In this document: in pieces, positions 1 through 4,751 of the stretch
Layout of the letters: every line of letters begins with the position of its first letter
How positions within the stretch are numbered: the stretch's first letter is position 1
Source of the DNA: Akkermansia muciniphila
GTDB lineage: Bacteria; Verrucomicrobiota; Verrucomicrobiia; Verrucomicrobiales; V1-33
Length of the DNA stretch: 5,360 nucleotides
Reading direction: 5' to 3'
NCBI GenBank assembly: GCA_943331195.2
Contig: CALQKQ020000275.1
Coordinates: 1-5,360 of the forward strand
Position numbers and translations under genes: made by a program
Notes under the pieces: model-generated
What the model was told of the DNA's origin: nothing
Databases searched by the model: none
What the model saw: only the letters and a program-made list of their open reading frames with translations

Positions 1-472
1 CCTGCCGGCCCGGCTTCCACATGAAGGTCCGCTCGTCCACTAACTGCGAAAAATCCTTGTCCGACGTCACCATCCACGTCGTGAAACTCCCCTCCGCCTC
101 CGCCCGCTTCGCCAAGGTCCCAATAATATCGTCCGCTTCATAGCCGTCCAATTGCAGCACCGGAATCCGAAACGCCTCCATCAGCCGCTTCACATGCGGA
201 ATCGCCTTCCGCAAATCCTCCGGCATCTCCTGCCGCTGCGCCTTATAAGCCGGAAAACGCACGTGCCGCGCCGTCGGCGCACTCGTGTCAAAAACCATCG
301 CCAGATGCGTCGGCTTCTCCTTCTGGATCAACTCCACCAAGGTATTCGTAATCCCTAACATCGCTGAAGCGTTCAGCCCATAGCTGGTCATGATCGGCTT
401 CCCCGCAAAAGCAAAGTGCGCCCGGTAGACCAAGGCCATGCCGTCCAGCAAAAAAAGGCGTTTCGTTTCCAT
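1..472 (-). CDS. polA: DNA polymerase I, N-terminal 5'-3' exonuclease part (3' end outside window)
   Basis: This frame is open from the ATG at 472 to the window edge and gives the first 157 residues of DNA polymerase I. That enzyme fills gaps and removes RNA primers in replication and repair. The visible part is the 5'-nuclease (FEN-like) domain. It starts METKRLFLLDGMALVYRAHF, the usual PolA opening. The expected metal-binding acidic residues are present: D10 in LLDG, D62 in VFD, E112/D114/D115 in YEADDIIG, and D138/D140 in TSDKDFSQL. The RH..R...YKAQR segment (69-80) is the conserved helical-arch region. Whether the 3'-5' exonuclease and polymerase domains are intact cannot be seen. An in-frame GTG lies 18 bases upstream, but the ATG fits the family start better; no clear Shine-Dalgarno site is seen. 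It is the third gene of a minus-strand run, 76 bases after the NifU-like gene. Identification is from family motifs and is strong. Confidence 0.95.
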   Translation of the reverse strand, partial: METKRLFLLDGMALVYRAHFAFAGKPIMTSYGLNASAMLGITNTLVELIQKEKPTHLAMVFDTSAPTARHVRFPAYKAQRQEMPEDLRKAIPHVKRLMEAFRIPVLQLDGYEADDIIGTLAKRAEAEGSFTTWMVTSDKDFSQLVDERTFMWKPGRQ

Positions 473-490
473 CCCTGTCCGATGCCACAC

Positions 491-515
491 ATTCCGCCCC
501 GCACCACGGCGGAAT
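491..515 (-). repeat. 8-bp hairpin in the nifU-polA intergenic region
   Basis: ATTCCGCC (491-498) and GGCGGAAT (508-515) are perfect reverse complements around a 9-base loop. The hairpin lies 18 bases upstream of the polA start, in the leader of polA or between two cotranscribed genes. No T-run follows on the minus strand, so it is not a standard intrinsic terminator. It could be a processing or stability element, or it could be chance. Confidence 0.4.
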
Positions 516-548
516 CCAAGCCCCTTCCCCCGGTCCTCGATTCAACCC

Positions 549-1025
549 CTACTCAAAAACCACCCGCAATTTCCCCGGCGCCGCCGCCGCCGCTTCCCCC
601 AAACTCTCCGCCAAATGCCCCGCCGCCGCCGGGACCACCGCCGCCGCCACCGCAGTCGGAGCCTCCGCCTCCAAGGCCGCCCGCAGCGCCCCTTCCACCA
701 TCTGACCGCAATGAATTTTCATCGGCGGCAACGCCCCCAGCGGCACCGACATCTCCGCCGCCGACAACTCCCGCGCCTCCGCCACCGTCCGCCCCCGCAA
801 CATCTCCGTCGCCATGCTCGCCACCGCAATCGCCGTCTGGCACCCAAAACTCTGGAACGACGCCCGGTCGATCACCTTCTGCCCATCCTTTTCCGTAAAC
901 TTCAACCACATCCGCACCATGTCCCCACACTCCGGACTCCCCACCGTCCCCACCGCATCCGCATCCGCCATCTCCCCAAGATTCCGCGGATTCGCAATGG
1001 CCTCATTCAATTGTTGTTCGTTCAT
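549..1025 (-). CDS. NifU/IscU-type iron-sulfur cluster assembly scaffold protein
   Basis: This 158-residue cytosolic protein has the IscU/NifU-N fold signature and should build Fe-S clusters and pass them to apo-proteins. The three cluster-ligand cysteines are present with the usual context: C33 with D35 in GSPECGDMV, C62 in FGCQTAIA, and H105-C106 in LPPMKIHCGQMV. Residues 1-118 cover the whole scaffold domain. Residues 119-151 form an alanine-rich tail (EAPTAVAAAVVPAAAGHLAE region) not found in the IscU core, ending GKLRVVFE. There is no NfU or ferredoxin-like C-terminal domain as in full nitrogenase NifU, so this is a housekeeping-type scaffold. The ATG at 1025 lacks an obvious Shine-Dalgarno site but gives the canonical N-terminus. 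It lies 57 bases after the rhodanese gene, a natural partner for sulfur delivery (inference). The symbol is left blank because iscU, sufU and nifU cannot be separated from the sequence alone. Confidence 0.93.
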   Translation of the reverse strand: MNEQQLNEAIANPRNLGEMADADAVGTVGSPECGDMVRMWLKFTEKDGQKVIDRASFQSFGCQTAIAVASMATEMLRGRTVAEARELSAAEMSVPLGALPPMKIHCGQMVEGALRAALEAEAPTAVAAAVVPAAAGHLAESLGEAAAAAPGKLRVVFE

Positions 1026-1082
1026 AAAATCAAAAAGTTAGAATCAATCGCTCGCTCTCACCTCGCCCATTCCCCACTCCCA

Positions 1083-1643
1083 CTAATCCATCTCCAAACG
1101 GTAGCGCCGCACGCTCGGATCCACCTCCCGGCTCCAGGCATCAATCCCACCCGCCAGCGATTTCACATGCTGAAAGCCGTGCCCGATCAGATAGGCAGCC
1201 GCGTCCAAGCTACGCAGCCCCTGGTGGCAGTAAACCACCACCGGCTGGGCCTTGTCGCCCGCATGAAAAAAGGCCTGCAACAACGGCTGCGTCATCAACT
1301 CCGCCCCCGGCAAGCGCACCGCCTCATATTCCTCCCGCGACCGCACATCCAGCAAGCGCGGCGGCACCGCCGACTCCAGCGCCGCTTTCAACTCCACCGC
1401 CCCCACCTCCATCGCGGCATCATGTTCCAAACTCGCCAAAAGATGCGCCATCGCCTCTTCCACCGGCATATTCTCATTCCGCGCACACACCTCCCCCAGC
1501 GTTTCCTCAGGCTGAAAACCGCAACTCGCGCAGCCCCCCACATGGTATTTGGCAAAAAGCGCTCGCCGCGCCCCCGGAAAGGCCTCCAGCAAGGCCCCCA
1601 TCTTCAGGTCAGGGTGAATCGGCAAATCAGGGGGACAGCTCAT
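1083..1643 (-). CDS. DUF1858-like CxxC domain fused to a rhodanese domain
   Basis: This predicted cytosolic protein of 186 residues has two parts. Residues about 8-58 resemble the DUF1858/ScdA-N type of small helical domain: IHPDLKMGALLEAFPGARRALF followed by GGCASCGFQPEETLGEVCA, with C38, C41 and C53. Residues about 80-182 are a single rhodanese domain: LLDVRSREEYEAVRLPGA, the active-site loop C139-HQGLRS, and the closing LAGGIDAWSREVDP. Single rhodanese domains carry persulfide sulfur on the active-site Cys. A start at 1643 (MSCPPDLPIH) is preferred over an upstream ATG at 1769. It has an AGAGG site 10 bases upstream, matches family length, and avoids overlap with divergent pssA. The extra 42 residues of the longer frame show no family similarity that I recognise. 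The position just upstream of the scaffold gene suggests a role in sulfur supply or cluster assembly, but the donor and acceptor are not shown. Confidence 0.88.
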   Translation of the reverse strand: MSCPPDLPIHPDLKMGALLEAFPGARRALFAKYHVGGCASCGFQPEETLGEVCARNENMPVEEAMAHLLASLEHDAAMEVGAVELKAALESAVPPRLLDVRSREEYEAVRLPGAELMTQPLLQAFFHAGDKAQPVVVYCHQGLRSLDAAAYLIGHGFQHVKSLAGGIDAWSREVDPSVRRYRLEMD

Positions 1644-1653
1644 TCTAGTTTTT

Positions 1654-1658
1654 CCTCT
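1654..1658 (-). promoter_or_regulatory. Ribosome binding site of the rhodanese gene
   Basis: AGAGG (within AAAGAGGA) on the minus strand lies 10 bases before the ATG at 1643. It decides between this start and the longer frame from 1769. It is the only convincing Shine-Dalgarno site I see in the window. Confidence 0.5.
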
Positions 1659-1665
1659 TTCCGCC

Positions 1666-1693
1666 ACCGTAGCCGCGCCTACCCTGTGGTCAA
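1666..1693 (-). promoter_or_regulatory. Possible sigma70-like promoter of the rhodanese-nifU(-polA) run
   Basis: On the minus strand TTGACC (1693-1688) is followed after 16 bases by TACGGT (1671-1666), about 20 bases before the AGAGG site. The -35 is a good match and the -10 is poor (3/6), so this is only a candidate. It lies in the 82-base divergent region shared with pssA. Confidence 0.3.
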
Positions 1694-1725
1694 CCCGGAC
1701 GCATCCCGCGTTCCGCCCCACCAGC

Positions 1726-2529
1726 ATGTCCCAGGACCTTCCCAAAATCCACTTCTGGCCCAATTTCATGACCGCCGGAAACCTGTTCTGCGGGTTCTAC
1801 GCCATGCTCCTGCTCCGCCACGACCCCGCCCCTCCCGAAGTCTACAAAGCCATCTGGCTCATCCTCGGCGCCTGCCTCTTCGACCTCTTCGACGGCCGCA
1901 TCGCCCGCGCCATCGGCGAAGAATCCCCCTTCGGCCGCGAATTCGACTCCCTCGCCGACATCGTCAGCTTCGGCGTCGCCCCCGCCTTCCTCATGCACCA
2001 CCTCGTGCTCGACCACATCGACAACGACCGCGCCGGCTGGTTCATCGCCTTCGGCTACCTCCTCTGCGGCGCCATCCGCCTCGCCCGCTTCAACTGCGTC
2101 GCCGCCGCCGCCCCCACCGGCAAACCCAGCCACGACTTCACCGGCTGCCCCATCCCCGCCGCCGCCGGCGTGATCTGCTCCATCAGCCTCCTCCTCGACG
2201 ATTTCAGCGCCAAACAAATCGAACTCGGCCCCTGGAGATGGTGCCTCCCCGGCCTCCTCGTCCTCCTTTCCTTCCTCATGGTCAGCACCGTCAAGTACCC
2301 CAGCTTCAAAGGCCTCTCCTGGCGCACCAAACGCACCATCCCCTGGTTCATCGGCGCCATCACCCTCGCCGCCATCGTCGCCTATAATACCAAAATCATG
2401 GTCGCCGTCCTCTTCGTCGGCTACCTCTTCTACGGCCTCGTCCGCCCCTGGGTCTCCCGCAAATGGCGCCGCGAACTCGAAGAAGATCCCGACGAACCTA
2501 ACGAAGAAGAAGACGAATCCCCCGCCTGA
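1726..2529 (+). CDS. pssA: CDP-diacylglycerol--serine O-phosphatidyltransferase (phosphatidylserine synthase)
   Basis: This integral membrane enzyme of 267 residues joins serine to CDP-diacylglycerol to make phosphatidylserine, the precursor of phosphatidylethanolamine. The CDP-alcohol phosphatidyltransferase signature is complete: D53-LF-D56-G57-RI-A60-R61, then G70, D74 and D78 (GREFDSLADIVSFGVAP). PssA-type features follow: GAIRLARFNC (115-124) and FTGCPIPAAAG (138-148). Hydrophobic segments at about 13-31, 42-54, 78-95, 104-121, 143-157, 173-188, 207-221 and 225-240 fit six to eight membrane helices. The C-terminus (249-267, RELEEDPDEPNEEEDESPA) is a strongly acidic soluble tail. The ATG at 1726 gives the expected short N-terminus, IHFWPNFMTAGNLFCGF; no Shine-Dalgarno site is seen. 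Codons are almost all C- or G-ending. The gene is divergent from the rhodanese gene and convergent with the toxin gene. No phosphatidylserine decarboxylase gene lies in view. Confidence 0.94.
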   Translation: MSQDLPKIHFWPNFMTAGNLFCGFYAMLLLRHDPAPPEVYKAIWLILGACLFDLFDGRIARAIGEESPFGREFDSLADIVSFGVAPAFLMHHLVLDHIDNDRAGWFIAFGYLLCGAIRLARFNCVAAAAPTGKPSHDFTGCPIPAAAGVICSISLLLDDFSAKQIELGPWRWCLPGLLVLLSFLMVSTVKYPSFKGLSWRTKRTIPWFIGAITLAAIVAYNTKIMVAVLFVGYLFYGLVRPWVSRKWRRELEEDPDEPNEEEDESPA

Positions 2530-2575
2530 CCCCGCCCGCCCGTGCCCAGCCCGCCAGAGCCTCAACTCCCGGGTG

Positions 2576-2598
2576 GGGGTCCTCAGGGAAAACGTAAA
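2576..2598 (+). repeat. Left copy of a 23-base inverted repeat flanking the AbiE module
   Basis: It reads GGGGTCCTCAGG, G, AAAACG, T, AAA. It matches 21 of 23 bases of the minus strand at 4741-4719; the only differences are G/C at base 13 and T/G at base 20. Similarity continues outward if a 5-6 base gap is allowed (CAACTCCCGGG here, CAATCCCGGG there). It begins 46 bases after the pssA stop codon. It could be a terminal inverted repeat of an insertion or a member of a dispersed intergenic repeat family. Confidence 0.6.
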
Positions 2599-2603
2599 GG
2601 ATA

Positions 2604-2616
2604 GGCACGCTGTGCC
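2604..2616 (+). repeat. Short GGCAC-GCT-GTGCC hairpin
   Basis: This perfect 5-bp stem with a 3-base loop starts 6 bases after the left 23-base repeat. There is no T-run, so it is a weak terminator candidate at best. It may be part of the same repeat unit. Confidence 0.3.
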
Positions 2617-2896
2617 CTCAGGCGCGCTCCACAGGCTGGCTTAAGCGGACTACGAGGCGGGTGAGAGGCTGAAATGTCGACACGCAGCTTCTCTTCCTCC
2701 GCTGAGCGCGCCACTCTGGAAGTATCGGCCAACGCTGCTGAAGGCGAAAGCGGAGAGCAGGCGGTATCCACATGTTAGTAACTGGGCCAGCATAAGGGGT
2801 CCGTGCCCTGCTGAACAGCCACGCATCGCGGACATTCTGGGATCCGCCTTGGGCGAATACCTGAGGTCAAAGGGGTTCTCATGCGGGAGCGAAAAA

Positions 2897-3829
2897 TCAC
2901 TTCTCTTGCCAACTGCCACCCGGTTTCCATGCCCTATTGAAGCTCCGCCCTTCCGCAGCGGCCAGTGCGGGAGGCAGCAGGAACCCGGCAGCAAAGGAAA
3001 CCACTTGTTCCAAGCTCAGCGGAGGATCGAGTTTCACTGACCTTTTCCAGAAGGCCTTCCACATGACCTGACGCCCCAAATCATTCCAAAAGGCGGCACT
3101 GAATCCGGCAGGTGTTTTGACCGGGAGAGCGGTTCCGCGCCCTTCAAAAGTGGCCCGGAAGGAATCAGCCAGCTCTTGCCCGTCGAAGGCACCGTGGTTC
3201 CCCAAAAAGTAAATATCGTAGTAATCCTTCATGCGGGAATTCAGCAATCCCAAGGTCACCGCCGCTTCATACTTTTCAGCCAAGGCGCTTTCCATCCGAT
3301 AGGCCCGGATCCTTGCGGCCGGCATATCTTCCAGCAGACTAGGAAAAACCACTTCGACCGGCGGCACCGCCGTGGCATCCCCGAAGCCGACATCGACCTG
3401 GAGCAGCGTCCGGGCGCTTCCGATCATCCCTTGGAGGTTCAGCCGCACCCCGGCGTAACGTTCCTGAGCGCGGATCGGCTCCGCTTTGACGGAAGCACTA
3501 TCGAAAATCACCCCATCATCCGGCACCTGACAGGAACAAATGTTGGCAAAGACCGCTTCCAGCTCTTCTGCGGAGGAGCCGCCAAAACCCAACAAATCCA
3601 GATCCCTCGTCACCCGGTGCGGGGTTTCATTCCACAGCGCAAACAGCAGGGCACCCTTCAGCACGAACCGGTTCCGGTATTCGGATTCCGCTAGCCGGAA
3701 GAGGAAACGCTCAATCGCATAACGGATCAGCAGCGTGTTGTAGTCCTGACCGGTGGCCACCATGACCGTCTTGAGTCGATCCCGCACCGAGGCCGTCACA
3801 TGCTTGAGGGCATCCTTCCGGTCGTTCAT
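2897..3829 (-). CDS. abiEii: AbiEii/AbiGii-family nucleotidyltransferase toxin (type IV toxin-antitoxin)
   Basis: This cytosolic toxin of 310 residues is of the DUF1814/AbiEii nucleotidyltransferase family. Motif I is FVLKGALLFALW followed by T74-R75-D76-L77-D78, where the two aspartates should bind metal. The strand LLQVDVGFGD gives D146. AEKYEA carries K186, and KDYYDIYFL carries D202 and D205; these are the other conserved motifs of the family. The C-terminus ends SFNRAWKPGGSW, the common closing motif, so the protein looks full-length and intact. In the family, relatives such as MenT transfer nucleotides to tRNA and others bind GTP and arrest growth; the substrate here is unknown. Its ATG overlaps the antitoxin stop as ATGA (3826-3829), and no Shine-Dalgarno site is visible, so translation is probably coupled to abiEi. 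The role is likely phage defence by growth arrest, or stabilisation of the island. Confidence 0.93.
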   Translation of the reverse strand: MNDRKDALKHVTASVRDRLKTVMVATGQDYNTLLIRYAIERFLFRLAESEYRNRFVLKGALLFALWNETPHRVTRDLDLLGFGGSSAEELEAVFANICSCQVPDDGVIFDSASVKAEPIRAQERYAGVRLNLQGMIGSARTLLQVDVGFGDATAVPPVEVVFPSLLEDMPAARIRAYRMESALAEKYEAAVTLGLLNSRMKDYYDIYFLGNHGAFDGQELADSFRATFEGRGTALPVKTPAGFSAAFWNDLGRQVMWKAFWKRSVKLDPPLSLEQVVSFAAGFLLPPALAAAEGRSFNRAWKPGGSWQEK

Positions 3830-4431
3830 GCACTCAGGCTTTCAAAGTAGGGTTTCATCACATTTCCCACCCGGCAAAGCGCGGCTTGATTCCACAGGTC
3901 ATCCGCCGCCGCCTTCTTTTTACGCCAAGCATCATGAAGCGCCTCCACCGCCACATTCAGTCCCACCTTGCTGCGGTATTTGAAACAGTCCACCACCGTC
4001 CGGGCCGGAGTGGTGATCCGGACATTCACCCCGCAGATGACGTGCTCCTCGATCCCTGAAACCAGCATCTCGGGCTTCGACCACGACACTTCTAGCCGCG
4101 GATTCATCATCCGGGGCCGTTTGGTCCCAACGGGCAGCATGATGTAAACATCAGAAGGATTCTCCGTCGTGAGTCCATGAAAGCGCAGCGCCGAAAGCAG
4201 ACCAATCACCGCCTTGGGAGCCCGCACCGCCACCTCTGCCAGAGAAATATGGGCATCCACCAGAAAGTCCTTCGCGATGTACAGTCCCCTCTGAGTCCGT
4301 TCCAGCACCCCCTCTGCCACCAGCCGCCGCAGTTGCATCCGCGATACCCCACGCGCTTCCAGCTCCTTCGATTGAAGGATTTTCATCCCCGCAAGGCTCA
4401 GCACCTCTTCCTTGGAAACGCCGGGCGTCAT
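3826..4431 (-). CDS. abiEi: AbiEi-family antitoxin with N-terminal winged-helix domain
   Basis: This 201-residue protein is the cognate antitoxin and probable autorepressor of the AbiE pair. Residues about 6-56 form the DNA-binding winged helix: EEVLSLAGMKILQSKELEA, then RMQLRRLVAEGVLERTQRGLYIA. Family segments follow at AVIGLLSALRFHGLTT (74-89) and TPARTVVDCFKYRSKVGLNVAV (141-162), which belong to the C-terminal antitoxin domain. The length is normal for the family. An in-frame TAA lies four codons upstream of the ATG at 4431, so this is the most upstream possible start; an internal ATG at codon 16 would cut helix 1. No Shine-Dalgarno site is present. The gene comes first in a two-gene operon and overlaps the toxin gene by four bases. 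In studied AbiE systems the antitoxin binds inverted repeats in its own promoter, and a good palindrome lies 43 bases upstream here. Confidence 0.92.
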   Translation of the reverse strand: MTPGVSKEEVLSLAGMKILQSKELEARGVSRMQLRRLVAEGVLERTQRGLYIAKDFLVDAHISLAEVAVRAPKAVIGLLSALRFHGLTTENPSDVYIMLPVGTKRPRMMNPRLEVSWSKPEMLVSGIEEHVICGVNVRITTPARTVVDCFKYRSKVGLNVAVEALHDAWRKKKAAADDLWNQAALCRVGNVMKPYFESLSA

Positions 4432-4439
4432 GGATCCAC

Positions 4440-4467
4440 ATTACATCATTACCCATCTTATCGTCAA
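4440..4467 (-). promoter_or_regulatory. Candidate abiEi-abiEii promoter
   Basis: On the minus strand TTGACG (4467-4462) and TGTAAT (4445-4440) are separated by 16 bases, each matching 5 of 6 consensus bases. Transcription would start within a few bases of the abiEi ATG at 4431, giving an almost leaderless message, which agrees with the absence of a Shine-Dalgarno site. An alternative pair is TTTACA (4485-4480, inside the palindrome) with TAAGAT (4460-4455), spacing 19. Confidence 0.4.
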
Positions 4468-4473
4468 GTTGAG

Positions 4474-4489
4474 TTACTTTGTAAAGTAA
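4474..4489. promoter_or_regulatory. Palindromic candidate operator for AbiEi
   Basis: TTACTTT-GT-AAAGTAA is a perfect 7-2-7 inverted repeat. It is AT-rich in a GC-rich setting and lies 6 bases upstream of the candidate -35. It overlaps the alternative -35. AbiEi proteins are known to repress their own operon through inverted repeats, so this is the most likely binding site. Only one full site is seen. Confidence 0.5.
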
Positions 4490-4507
4490 TGACCCGTCCT
4501 TCACAGG

Positions 4508-4527
4508 GGCGGCTGTACCGAGCCGCC
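4508..4527. repeat. GC-rich hairpin GGCGGCT-N6-AGCCGCC
   Basis: A perfect 7-bp stem surrounds a 6-base loop (GTACCG). It lies 18 bases upstream of the operator-like palindrome relative to abiEi. No T-run follows on either strand. It could insulate abiE from upstream transcription, or it could be one copy of a dispersed palindromic repeat. Confidence 0.4.
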
Positions 4528-4614
4528 TTCCAAAAGTCGGAAAGTGAACCATCAACCTGCGAATATGGATGCCTCACCCCACGATGAGCTCCGGCCATAC
4601 CTGTCGCCTCCGGG

Positions 4615-4671
4615 CTGGGAGCGCCTCAATCGAAGCGGAGATGACCTCTGGCCTGGCCCGCGCGCTCCCAG
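4615..4671. repeat. 10-bp inverted repeat with 37-base spacer
   Basis: CTGGGAGCGC (4615-4624) and GCGCTCCCAG (4662-4671) are perfect reverse complements. The 57-base unit has no coding content and lies between two other repeats. It may be a small palindromic repeat element or the remnant of one. No target duplication is visible at its ends. Confidence 0.4.
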
Positions 4672-4718
4672 AAAAGGGCGGCCGCTCAGACCCAGCTCCA
4701 AGCCTTCACGGGCCCTTT

Positions 4719-4741
4719 TTTCCGTTTTGCCTGAGGACCCC
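4719..4741 (-). repeat. Right copy of the 23-base inverted repeat flanking the AbiE module
   Basis: On the minus strand it reads GGGGTCCTCAGG, C, AAAACG, G, AAA, matching 21 of 23 bases of 2576-2598 and pointing inward like that copy. It starts 10 bases after the stop codon of the lamin-tail gene, so both copies directly follow the 3' end of a flanking gene. Confidence 0.6.
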
Positions 4742-4751
4742 GGGATTGCCC

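Larger units (their letters stand above)
2530..2896. other. Noncoding convergent region between pssA and the AbiEii toxin gene
   Basis: These 367 bases hold no gene I can support. Open frames on both strands here show no recognisable motif and partly shadow the toxin end. The left part carries the 23-base repeat and a small GGCAC/GTGCC hairpin; the remainder shows no strong terminator, tRNA or array. Composition is more balanced than in pssA. It may be decayed mobile DNA or junction sequence from insertion of the AbiE module (inference). Confidence 0.6.
4432..4751. other. Noncoding region between abiEi and the lamin-tail gene
   Basis: These 320 bases hold no gene I can support; short open frames on both strands lack recognisable motifs. 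It contains the abiEi promoter and operator candidates (4440-4489), a 7-bp GC hairpin (4508-4527), a 10-bp inverted repeat with a 37-base spacer (4615-4671), and the right copy of the 23-base repeat (4719-4741). The density of palindromes is high for its length. Confidence 0.6.

Noticed and set aside
288..545. Minus-strand open frame of 85 residues at the left
   Set aside because: It is out of frame with polA, whose 5'-nuclease motifs in the overlapping frame are unambiguous.
1644..1769. N-terminal extension of the rhodanese gene to the ATG at 1769
   Set aside because: It would overlap divergent pssA by 44 bases, shows no similarity to the family, and the ATG at 1643 has its own AGAGG site.
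416..2387. Long plus-strand proline- and arginine-rich open frames (416-898 and 438-2387)
   Set aside because: They run antisense to polA, the scaffold and rhodanese genes and out of frame through pssA. Their Pro/Arg/His-rich composition is the usual shadow of GC-rich codons, and no family motif is present.
1690..2565. Minus-strand frame rich in Gly, Ala, Asp and Glu opposite pssA
   Set aside because: It is the complement of the C-ending codons of pssA, which has complete catalytic motifs; there is no independent evidence for a gene.
2530..2580. Intrinsic terminator after pssA
   Set aside because: The sequence is C/G-rich with a CCCGGG core, but I could not find a stable stem followed by a T-run.
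2583..2994. Short minus-strand frames downstream of and overlapping the toxin end
   Set aside because: They have no recognisable motif, the longer one overlaps the toxin in another frame, and start signals are absent.
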